DNA of 16,489 nucleotides from Halovenus sp. (GTDB lineage Archaea; Halobacteriota; Halobacteria; Halobacteriales; Haloarculaceae). Shown here one piece after another: positions 7,576-12,558 of the stretch. Numbering within the stretch: the first letter of the stretch is position 1; every line of letters starts with the position of its first letter. Location of the stretch: positions 1 to 16,489 of the forward strand of contig PUMG01000131.1 in NCBI GenBank assembly GCA_003551265.1, in the 5' to 3' direction. The notes under the pieces are model-generated. The model was given only the letters and a program-made list of their open reading frames with translations. It searched no databases and was not told the DNA's origin. A program made the position numbers and the translations under genes.

Positions 7576-8733
7576 ATGCTCGAACTCGACGGCGTTTTCA
7601 AACGTTACGGCGACGAGACAAGTGTCTCGGACATCTCGCTTTCAGTCCGCGAGGGCGAACTCGTCACGATTGTCGGTCCGTCCGGGTGTGGGAAGACAAC
7701 GACGCTGCGGTTGATTGCCGGTCTCGAACGGCCGACGAAAGGATCGATTCGGCTCGACGGTGAGCCTGTCGCTGGCGACCGGTTCGTTCCGCCAGAGCGC
7801 CGGAACGTGGGTCTCGTCTTCCAGGAGTTCGCACTCTTCCCACACATGACCGTTCGAGAGAACGTCGGCTTCGGCATCCACGACTGGGAGCGTGAGGAAC
7901 GCGAACAGCGAGTGGATTCGCTGCTGTCACTCGTCGAGCTCGAATCGAAAGGTGACGCACGCCCCGAGGACCTCTCGGGTGGCCAGCGCCAGCGAGTCGC
8001 GCTTGCCCGCTCACTCGCGCCCGAGCCAGATGTGGTGTTGCTCGACGAACCGTTCTCGAACCTCGATGTCGACCTGCGCGTCCGGATGCGCGAGGAGATT
8101 CGCTCCATTCTCAAACGTGCCGGTGTGACTGCTATCTCCGTCACCCACGACCAGGAAGAAGCGCTCTCGATAAGCGACCGCGTGGCTGTCATGCACGATG
8201 GAACACTCGAACAGCTGGGCCATCCCGAGACTGTCTTCCAGCGGCCGAAATCCCGGTTCGTCGCGGAGTTTCTCGGCGACGCGAGTTTCCTCTCCGGACG
8301 CGTCGTCGGAGACCGGGTCGAGACGCCTGCCGCGTCGATTCCGCGCGAGCACATCCACGGGCTTGACCCCAGCTACGAACGCGTCGATGTCGACGTTCTC
8401 GTCCGACCCGACGACATCATCGCCATCCCCACAGAAGAACAACAGACCAACGGTCGTGTGAGCTACCGCCGGTATCTCGGTCCGTCGGTGCTCTATCGCA
8501 TCGAACTCGACAACGGTGACGTCGTCAGGTGCCAGCACAACCACGCCGAGCGAATCGACCTCGGGATGCGCGTCCGTGTCGAACTTCAGGCCGACCACGA
8601 ACTCGCCTGGTTCCCCGCCGAATCTGCGATGACCCAGTCCATCGAGGAATCAGATTGTTCGTCGCAGACGAAACCGATGACAGGGGAAACGACTGCTGCG
8701 AGAGTTGAATCACCGGTCGTCTCTGACGACTGA
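7576..8733 (+). CDS. ABC transporter ATP-binding protein, iron(III)/FutC-FbpC type with C-terminal regulatory domain
   Basis: From ATG 7576 this is a 385-aa ATPase with Walker A GPSGCGKT (34-41), Q-loop Gln83, signature LSGGQ (133-137), Walker B VVLLDEP (153-159), D-loop SNLD and switch His191. The stretch DVDLRVRMREEIRSIL followed by VTHDQEEALSISD and SRFVAEFLG resembles ferric-iron importers (FutC/FbpC) more than sugar or phosphate importers. A C-terminal TOBE-like regulatory region follows (about 240-360), then a poorly conserved Ser/Thr/Glu-rich tail. It would energise an inner-membrane importer, but no permease or binding protein lies in the window, so it is an orphan here. The frame is open back to GTG 7423, which matches the TATA spacing better; that alternative start adds 51 residues with four Cys. 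Confidence 0.88.
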   Translation: MLELDGVFKRYGDETSVSDISLSVREGELVTIVGPSGCGKTTTLRLIAGLERPTKGSIRLDGEPVAGDRFVPPERRNVGLVFQEFALFPHMTVRENVGFGIHDWEREEREQRVDSLLSLVELESKGDARPEDLSGGQRQRVALARSLAPEPDVVLLDEPFSNLDVDLRVRMREEIRSILKRAGVTAISVTHDQEEALSISDRVAVMHDGTLEQLGHPETVFQRPKSRFVAEFLGDASFLSGRVVGDRVETPAASIPREHIHGLDPSYERVDVDVLVRPDDIIAIPTEEQQTNGRVSYRRYLGPSVLYRIELDNGDVVRCQHNHAERIDLGMRVRVELQADHELAWFPAESAMTQSIEESDCSSQTKPMTGETTAARVESPVVSDD

Positions 8734-8756
8734 GTGGGACTGGGTGAATCTGGCCG

Positions 8757-8767
8757 CAAACGCTTAA
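8757..8767 (+). promoter_or_regulatory. Stranded promoter remnant at the left edge of the inserted segment
   Basis: CAAACGCTTAA is identical to the hemE promoter core at 13672-13682. Here it is followed by the left inverted repeat rather than by a gene start. It is best read as the upstream half of the promoter that once served the prepilin peptidase gene. Confidence 0.45.
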
Positions 8768-8800
8768 CAGTTGTTGAAAATACGATTATTTTATTCAGCA
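8764..8800 (+). repeat. Left inverted repeat of the accessory segment
   Basis: TTAACAGTTGTTG, two mismatched bases, AATACGATT, two mismatched bases, then TTTATTCAGCA. It matches the reverse complement of 12497-12533 at 33 of 37 positions without gaps. Weaker similarity runs on to 8814 (41 of 51 overall). Confidence 0.8.
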
Positions 8801-8883
8801 ATCGCGCCGTAACTTAGTTAGTGATTTTCGGAGGTCATCCAGCAACAAACCGGCAAAGAAACATACGTCTAGATTCTGCTAAA

Positions 8884-9009
8884 TCAGTGGTCATCAGTGG
8901 TGTCCCAACCATCCCCGAGAAGGTCTCCGAACACGTACTGAGTTTGTGGTTGTTCGGTGGGAATCTTCAGGTCGTGAGAATCTAATTCGGTTGTCCATGC
9001 CTGTGCCAT
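8884..9009 (-). CDS. Small 41-aa ORF downstream of the winged-helix gene, unknown
   Basis: Starting at ATG 9009, it begins 5 nt after the stop of the winged-helix gene on the same strand, so the two are probably co-transcribed. The product opens MAQAWTTELDSHDLKIPTE and ends in the acidic tail GDGWDTTDDH. It has no Cys, no membrane segment and no recognisable motif. Its size and acidity would suit a small partner of the regulator, which is a guess. Coding status rests on position and amino-acid composition only. Confidence 0.45.
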   Translation of the reverse strand: MAQAWTTELDSHDLKIPTEQPQTQYVFGDLLGDGWDTTDDH

Positions 9010-9014
9010 CGTTG

Positions 9015-9275
9015 TTAGTCCCCCTCACGCGGATCATCAACAAGTTCGTAAAGACCAGTCGCGAGTTTTTTCACCCAACCAGCGTCTTCTAATGATCCCA
9101 AGGCTCGGTTCACGTACTGTCTGCGCATCTCAGTCTGGTCGGTTACATATTTCGGATTTACACGCCCCCACGGCTCATTCTGTTCCCTTCCTTCTTTTAA
9201 TAGCTCCAAAATTTTCTCTTCGCGCTCACCAGGTGAATAATTCTCGTTAACCACGTTGGTAGTTGATACAGCCAT
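9015..9275 (-). CDS. Winged-helix DNA-binding regulator (phiH1-repressor-like)
   Basis: An 86-aa protein starting at ATG 9275. Residues 15-80 fit a winged helix-turn-helix: EREEKILELLKEGRE (helix 1), PKYVTDQTEMRRQYVNRALGSLEDAGWV (helices 2 and 3, with QYVNRALGSLEDAG the likely recognition helix) and KKLATGLYELVD (wing). This resembles small repressors of haloarchaeal viruses and plasmids. It is divergent to the RAMP operon and separated from it by a gap holding direct and inverted AGATGTTA-type repeats, so it probably represses that operon, itself, or both. Codon use is more AT-rich than in the flanking core genes, consistent with transfer. Confidence 0.8.
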   Translation of the reverse strand: MAVSTTNVVNENYSPGEREEKILELLKEGREQNEPWGRVNPKYVTDQTEMRRQYVNRALGSLEDAGWVKKLATGLYELVDDPREGD

Positions 9276-9317
9276 GGTTCTCTTGTATTTTCCGGCTGTA
9301 GGACAATAGTTGTTTTG

Positions 9318-9352
9318 TTAGATGTTCTTTTAGATGTTACTTCGTAACTTCT
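9318..9352. promoter_or_regulatory. Candidate operator: direct and inverted repeats between regulator and RAMP operon
   Basis: TTAGATGTT occurs at 9318-9326 and again at 9330-9338, a 12-bp period. AGATGTTAC (9332-9340) also forms an inverted repeat with GTAACTTCT (9344-9352), with one mismatch and a 3-nt centre. The array lies between the divergent winged-helix gene and the RAMP operon and is a natural binding site for the regulator. Confidence 0.5.
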
Positions 9353-9356
9353 AAGT
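9348..9356 (+). promoter_or_regulatory. Possible TATA-like box for the RAMP operon
   Basis: ACTTCTAAG would place a transcript start near 9380, just before the hairpin series at 9385-9451. It touches the end of the candidate operator. The match to a haloarchaeal TATA box is only moderate. Confidence 0.3.
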
Positions 9357-9384
9357 AGATGGGTGTTTTGAGTTTCGTTGAGGC

Positions 9385-9451
9385 GCGAGCTCGCTAGAAA
9401 AGCGACCCGGTGCTAAGGACACCGGATTACGCGCTTCGGAGCGACCGAAGC
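9385..9451 (+). ncRNA. Three tandem perfect hairpins before the RAMP operon (structured leader or small RNA candidate)
   Basis: After a 10-bp palindrome GCGAGCTCGC (9385-9394) come three hairpins. The first is TCGCT-AGAAA-AGCGA (9391-9405). The second is CCGGTG, a 7-nt loop, then CACCGG (9407-9425). The third is GCTTCGG-AGCGA-CCGAAGC (9433-9451), which touches the ATG at 9452. All stems are perfect. The series could be a regulated leader of the operon or a separate RNA used by the RAMP proteins. An ORF start at GTG 9410 would translate through two of the stems and is less likely. Confidence 0.4.
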
Positions 9452-9922
9452 ATGAAGAAATCAGACTGCGCCGGACTTCAGCATTCCGGCACGATAGGCG
9501 AACCGACTGCCGAAACCAACAGCAAACTCGTTACCGACGGCGGATTCCCCCGCACTCAGTTCTTCGGTGTTCTCGGCGGCTTGACGTTACTCTCTGGCGT
9601 ATCCCGAAGCGAAGCAACCGAAAACTTCGAACCCGAAATTGAGCGCGCGCACGGCGCAATCAGTGCCAGCCGTGGAAGCGTTACGACGCCTACGTCAGTG
9701 GCTGAGATGCTTGCCATACCTGACGGTGGTGAAGTTAGGATCAAGCGCTACAGAGCCGAGGACAACGACGAGCAAAGCGTCCAGATGGGTATCACCACCG
9801 GCAGTAGTGAATCACGACTCTCGCTGGAACGAACCTTTTTGTCAAAAGACGTGCAGAGTCTTGCCCGTCGGCTCAACTCAGCAGTGGACGTAACAGCTGT
9901 CGTCATCGGGAGTCGGCGATAG
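9452..9922 (+). CDS. Unknown 156-aa protein, first gene of the RAMP operon
   Basis: Starting at ATG 9452, which abuts a hairpin; GTG 9410 in the same frame is an alternative. Residues 33-50 (PRTQFFGVLGGLTLLSGV) look like a degenerate Tat-type signal or a single short membrane segment, but only one Arg of the twin pair is present. The rest is soluble, with GGEVRIKRYRAED (92-104) and a C-terminal segment DVQSLARRLNSAVDVTAVVI. I do not recognise a family and see no nuclease motif. Its stop codon overlaps the GGAGG ribosome site of the Cas7-like gene 11 nt downstream, so the two are probably translationally coupled. Codon use is less biased than in core haloarchaeal genes. Confidence 0.55.
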   Translation: MKKSDCAGLQHSGTIGEPTAETNSKLVTDGGFPRTQFFGVLGGLTLLSGVSRSEATENFEPEIERAHGAISASRGSVTTPTSVAEMLAIPDGGEVRIKRYRAEDNDEQSVQMGITTGSSESRLSLERTFLSKDVQSLARRLNSAVDVTAVVIGSRR

Positions 9923-9926
9923 GAGG
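9922..9926 (+). promoter_or_regulatory. Strong Shine-Dalgarno before the Cas7-like gene
   Basis: GGAGG with a 7-nt spacer before ATG 9934, overlapping the last base of the upstream stop codon. It fixes the start of the Cas7-like gene and implies coupled translation. Confidence 0.7.
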
Positions 9927-9933
9927 AAGACAG

Positions 9934-10791
9934 ATGGGGGGAAACACAATCGACCGCGACGTATTTGTGCGAATCCAGACCGATCTATTGGTGATCGGTG
10001 ACTCGATCATGACGGATCGCCACCACGCTAGCAACGGCAACTACGAAGACGATGATCCGCAGAACCAGATCGGCGGTATTATCCCGGCTTTCAGTCTCTC
10101 TGGCTGGCTTCGACACGGGATGGAGAAAGTTGTCCAAGAGCGTGATAGCACAGCCTGTCACCCTGGTGAGGCCAATGCAAACTTCCGGAAAGACGATGTT
10201 TACAACCGCGACCTTGATGCCGGATATCACGAAAAGGGCGCATGCCTCGACGATGACGACAACGGGTGCGTGATTCTGGACCTCTTCGGCGGCTTTGGGA
10301 ACCGCCCCGGGAAGGTGATGCGCCGTCCAATCCAGTTCTCACCAGTCCGCTCCAGCGTGGACTACACGCGCGGACAGGCGGAAGGTCACTACCGGCGAAT
10401 CAACCGGAACGTCGTCTCCCGGAACGAGGAAGACAACCGCGAACCGCTCAGAAACGTCGAACTGGATGCTGTCGGCAACCTCGACGGTTGCTGGCACCTC
10501 TCTTTTCGTGAGACCAAGCCCGAGTTCGTCGCGCTGCTCGCCGAGGCTATCGACTTCCTCAATGAGCATCAGACGGACTTCATGCACCAGCTTGGCGGCG
10601 CTCGGAACTTCGGTGGCGGTATCGTGGCCTGCGACCTCGTGAACCCGCTCTACGAGGAACACGAACTCCGCCGTGTGTTCGACCGAGGCAAAGGCAACAC
10701 ACAGAAGATGAAAGAGAAGGACAACCGGTGGGAAAACGAGTACCTGCCGGAATTCCAGACAGCGCTCGCCGAGCGTGTGGAGGACGTATGA
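9934..10791 (+). CDS. Diverged Cas7-like RAMP protein of a haloarchaeal derived CRISPR-Cas variant
   Basis: A 285-aa protein. The RAMP signs are IPAFSLSGWLRHGME (50-64), comparable to the 'IPGSSLKGxLR' element of Csm3-like Cas7 proteins, then LDLFGGFGNRPGKV (115-128) and a glycine-rich loop GGARNFGGGIV (221-231). Cas7 proteins form the RNA-binding backbone of class 1 effector complexes. Cys75-His76, His99, Cys104 and Cys112 are spaced so that a zinc site in the thumb region is possible (inference). It is followed by two more genes joined by 4-bp ATGA overlaps. A derived class 1 system of Cas7-like, Cas5-like and an unknown protein, without a CRISPR array, has been described from Halobacteria (Makarova and colleagues, 2019, from memory). 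This operon fits that description. RAMP membership is well supported; RNA guiding is not shown. Confidence 0.75.
   Translation: MGGNTIDRDVFVRIQTDLLVIGDSIMTDRHHASNGNYEDDDPQNQIGGIIPAFSLSGWLRHGMEKVVQERDSTACHPGEANANFRKDDVYNRDLDAGYHEKGACLDDDDNGCVILDLFGGFGNRPGKVMRRPIQFSPVRSSVDYTRGQAEGHYRRINRNVVSRNEEDNREPLRNVELDAVGNLDGCWHLSFRETKPEFVALLAEAIDFLNEHQTDFMHQLGGARNFGGGIVACDLVNPLYEEHELRRVFDRGKGNTQKMKEKDNRWENEYLPEFQTALAERVEDV
10779..10783 (+). promoter_or_regulatory. Shine-Dalgarno before the middle gene
   Basis: GGAGG with a short 4-nt spacer before ATG 10788, lying within the end of the Cas7-like gene. It supports this start over longer in-frame ones. Confidence 0.6.
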
Positions 10792-11528
10792 GCGATGTGA
10801 TGCTCACCGCCTTCCGGCACGACGCCCACAAGTTCACCGGCGAGAGTCACGAGGACGCCCGTGAGGCGTTTGCTGGCGTTCCAGTGAACCAGTTAGTGCC
10901 AGAGGGTGCAGACGGTGATGCAGCGGCGCTGTCGCGGCCACAGCAGACCCAAGAGCAGACCGTCCCAACCCACGACAATCACTACCGGCTCTCGCTGTTG
11001 ACTGGTGAGACTGCCTACGACCCTCGTGAGTTCTCCCGGACAACGATCAAGGGCAAGGTAACGGACCTCATCGGTATCGAGGACGCAAAGACGGCCCACG
11101 AGCGGTGGCTGGCGTCTGACGTGGCCGCCGCATTCAACGAGTCGGTCTATCACCCGTACACGAGTCTGAAGTACCACACGCTTCTCGTGGCGGCGCTGCT
11201 GGACAACTACAATGCAGGGAACGACTTCGAGGAGTTGCGGCTCATCGTAGACTCGGCGGGTGAAGTTGTTCCGTTTCGAACCGTCTTCGATGGCGACCGC
11301 TTCGCGCTTCGAATCGGTATTGAGGATAGTGAACGTCCGTCGGCACGCCTCGGGAGTCGTCCGTGGCGGTCGTGGGCGTCGGCGTGGAACCGCCTCACTG
11401 CACACCCGTTGGACACTGATAGCGACAAGTACGACATGGCGCTCGATGCGAACCTTCGGCGGATGCAGTCGTGGAGCGCGGCGCTCCAGTACATCGAAGA
11501 TTTCGCTGAATGGAGGCCCGACAGATGA
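10788..11528 (+). CDS. Uncharacterised middle protein of the RAMP operon
   Basis: A 246-aa protein. ATG 10788 overlaps the Cas7-like stop by 4 bp (ATGA), and its own stop overlaps the next start the same way, so the three proteins are probably made in fixed ratio. It has no Cys, no membrane segment and no nuclease motif I can see. The N-terminal third is polar and Gln-rich (about 45-60). The middle contains YHPYTSLKYHTLLVAALLDNY (121-141), probably helical. Near the C-terminus lie SRPWRSWASAWNRLTAHPL (190-208) and helical ANLRRMQSWSAALQYIEDFA. By position it matches the conserved unknown protein of the haloarchaeal Cas5/Cas7-like system. A small- or large-subunit-like role (Cas11- or Cas8-like) is possible but unproven. 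Confidence 0.75.
   Translation: MSDVMLTAFRHDAHKFTGESHEDAREAFAGVPVNQLVPEGADGDAAALSRPQQTQEQTVPTHDNHYRLSLLTGETAYDPREFSRTTIKGKVTDLIGIEDAKTAHERWLASDVAAAFNESVYHPYTSLKYHTLLVAALLDNYNAGNDFEELRLIVDSAGEVVPFRTVFDGDRFALRIGIEDSERPSARLGSRPWRSWASAWNRLTAHPLDTDSDKYDMALDANLRRMQSWSAALQYIEDFAEWRPDR
11512..11516 (+). promoter_or_regulatory. Shine-Dalgarno before the Cas5-like gene
   Basis: GGAGG with an 8-nt spacer before ATG 11525, inside the end of the preceding gene. It favours ATG 11525 over the in-frame ATG at 11510. Confidence 0.65.
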
Positions 11529-12430
11529 CGACGATTCAGCAAGTGCTGTGGGGGCTGCGGATGGACTACATCGGCCACCCGTACTACGTGAGCGGGAATG
11601 CCATCCTACACGCCCTCGGTCAGCACCTCGACCCCGAGACGCACTCGGTGATATCGGCCAGTCACGGTGTCTTCGTGCCCGGCCAGTTCGGGACCTTCCC
11701 GGAGGAACACACGCAGTCGGGTATCCGCCCCTACCTCGGGAGCGGGCTCCCCGACGTGGAGGCGTACGACGACTTGTTCCTCCAGCGGGAAGCGATGCAC
11801 CCGTGGCTTCTCGACACCCGCGCCCGGGACGCGCTGAACACGCACGATCTCCGCGTCCACGGCGGCCACCCGGCGCACGCTCACGAGACCATCATGGGCC
11901 GCCGAGAAGACCAGCGGAAACAGCAGCAGACGACGAAGTGGCACGTCCACGCCTACCTGCACGCTGATGACCCGGCGGGACTCCCGCTCGGCGAGGATGT
12001 GCTGGAGGGTCTCCAGTTCGGTGGCAAGCGCAACTACGGCTACGGCGAGGTCGAGCTGAAGGACACGCAGATGGTGAACCTCGACGAACTGGATTATTCA
12101 CGGCTCGAAGGCGCGGAGACGTACCTCATCGAGTTGGTGACGCCGTTCGTCCTGGCGTCGGAGTATCCAGACGCCAACGGTCAGACGGTCCCGTGGTGGT
12201 GGGCCGAGAACCGCGACGAACTACGGCTCCGCCAAGAGAAGATCCTCGAACAGCGTGACGTATTCCGGTTGGAGACGGTGGACCACGGACAGGTCGTGAA
12301 GTACCTCGGCGACCGTCCGGTGGAGACCGCGAAGAATGGACTCACACGGGTCGGCACTCACTCCCGATACGGCTTCGGTGAACTGCGGCTGAAGCCCCTC
12401 GGTGAAGAGTGTCAAGAAGCAGATAAGTAA
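11525..12430 (+). CDS. Diverged Cas5/Cas6-like RAMP protein
   Basis: A 301-aa protein with two glycine-rich RAMP loops, LQFGGKRNYGYGEVEL (163-178) and VGTHSRYGFGELRL (276-289). Two such loops imply two ferredoxin-like RNA-binding domains, as in Cas5 and Cas6. In class 1 complexes Cas5 caps the 5' handle of the guide RNA and Cas6 cuts the precursor. A dense His and basic region (HGGHPAHAHETIMGRREDQ, 112-130, then WHVHAYLH, 139-146) could serve RNA binding or cleavage, which is inference. The start is ATG 11525, in a 4-bp ATGA overlap with the previous gene and after GGAGG. It is the last gene of the operon; the right inverted repeat begins 66 nt after its stop. In the published haloarchaeal system this position corresponds to the Cas5-like component. 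Confidence 0.72.
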   Translation: MTTIQQVLWGLRMDYIGHPYYVSGNAILHALGQHLDPETHSVISASHGVFVPGQFGTFPEEHTQSGIRPYLGSGLPDVEAYDDLFLQREAMHPWLLDTRARDALNTHDLRVHGGHPAHAHETIMGRREDQRKQQQTTKWHVHAYLHADDPAGLPLGEDVLEGLQFGGKRNYGYGEVELKDTQMVNLDELDYSRLEGAETYLIELVTPFVLASEYPDANGQTVPWWWAENRDELRLRQEKILEQRDVFRLETVDHGQVVKYLGDRPVETAKNGLTRVGTHSRYGFGELRLKPLGEECQEADK

Positions 12431-12496
12431 CGACTAACAGGCCACCAATGCAACATCAAAATCAGGTCGAATCGTGCGAGATAATTACAGCGGTCC

Positions 12497-12533
12497 TGCT
12501 GAATAAAGAAATCGTATTACCAACAACTGTTAA
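12497..12533 (-). repeat. Right inverted repeat of the accessory segment
   Basis: Its reverse complement starts TTAACAGTTGTTG and matches 8764-8800 at 33 of 37 positions; similarity continues inward to 12483. The terminal TTAA also forms part of the present TATA-like box of the prepilin peptidase gene. Confidence 0.8.
12530..12533 (+). promoter_or_regulatory. TATA-like box of the prepilin peptidase, on the edge of the accessory segment
   Basis: GTTAAC is centred about 27 nt before GTG 12559, the same spacing as CTTAAC before hemE. The sequence upstream of it now belongs to the inverted repeat. Confidence 0.4.
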
Positions 12534-12558
12534 CTACTGTGCCGACACATCGGGAACT

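Larger units (their letters stand above)
8764..12533. mobile_element. Inverted-repeat-bounded accessory segment (3770 bp) carrying a Cas7/Cas5-like operon, no transposase seen
   Basis: The segment is bracketed by inverted repeats at 8764-8800 and 12497-12533, both with TTAA at the outer edge. Inside are a 41-aa ORF, a winged-helix regulator, a candidate operator, tandem hairpins and a four-gene operon with diverged RAMP proteins. The left 600 bp are visibly more AT-rich than the flanking genes. The genes on both sides (ABC ATPase, prepilin peptidase, hemE) look like core chromosome. No transposase, integrase or recombinase is present, so if it moved it needed help in trans. The boundaries come from sequence symmetry only. 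Confidence 0.6.

Noticed and set aside
9391..9451. tRNA or tRNA fragment
   Set aside because: The middle hairpin has a 7-nt loop like an anticodon arm, but the would-be anticodon (AAG) is not used in archaea, there is no T-loop motif, and no acceptor stem closes the structure.
8764..12533. Prophage or integrative plasmid
   Set aside because: Apart from the small repressor-like gene there is no integrase, replication or virion gene, no tRNA target, and the end repeats are inverted rather than direct.
8764..12533. Firm assignment of a target-site duplication
   Set aside because: TTAA is self-complementary and belongs to the inverted repeat itself, so a true duplication cannot be told from repeat ends in one sequence; no longer direct repeat flanks the segment.
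12448..12558. Longer start (ATG 12448) for the prepilin peptidase
   Set aside because: The extra 37 codons run through the right inverted repeat and give a polar lead unlike the family; GTG 12559 has a TATA-like box at the right distance.
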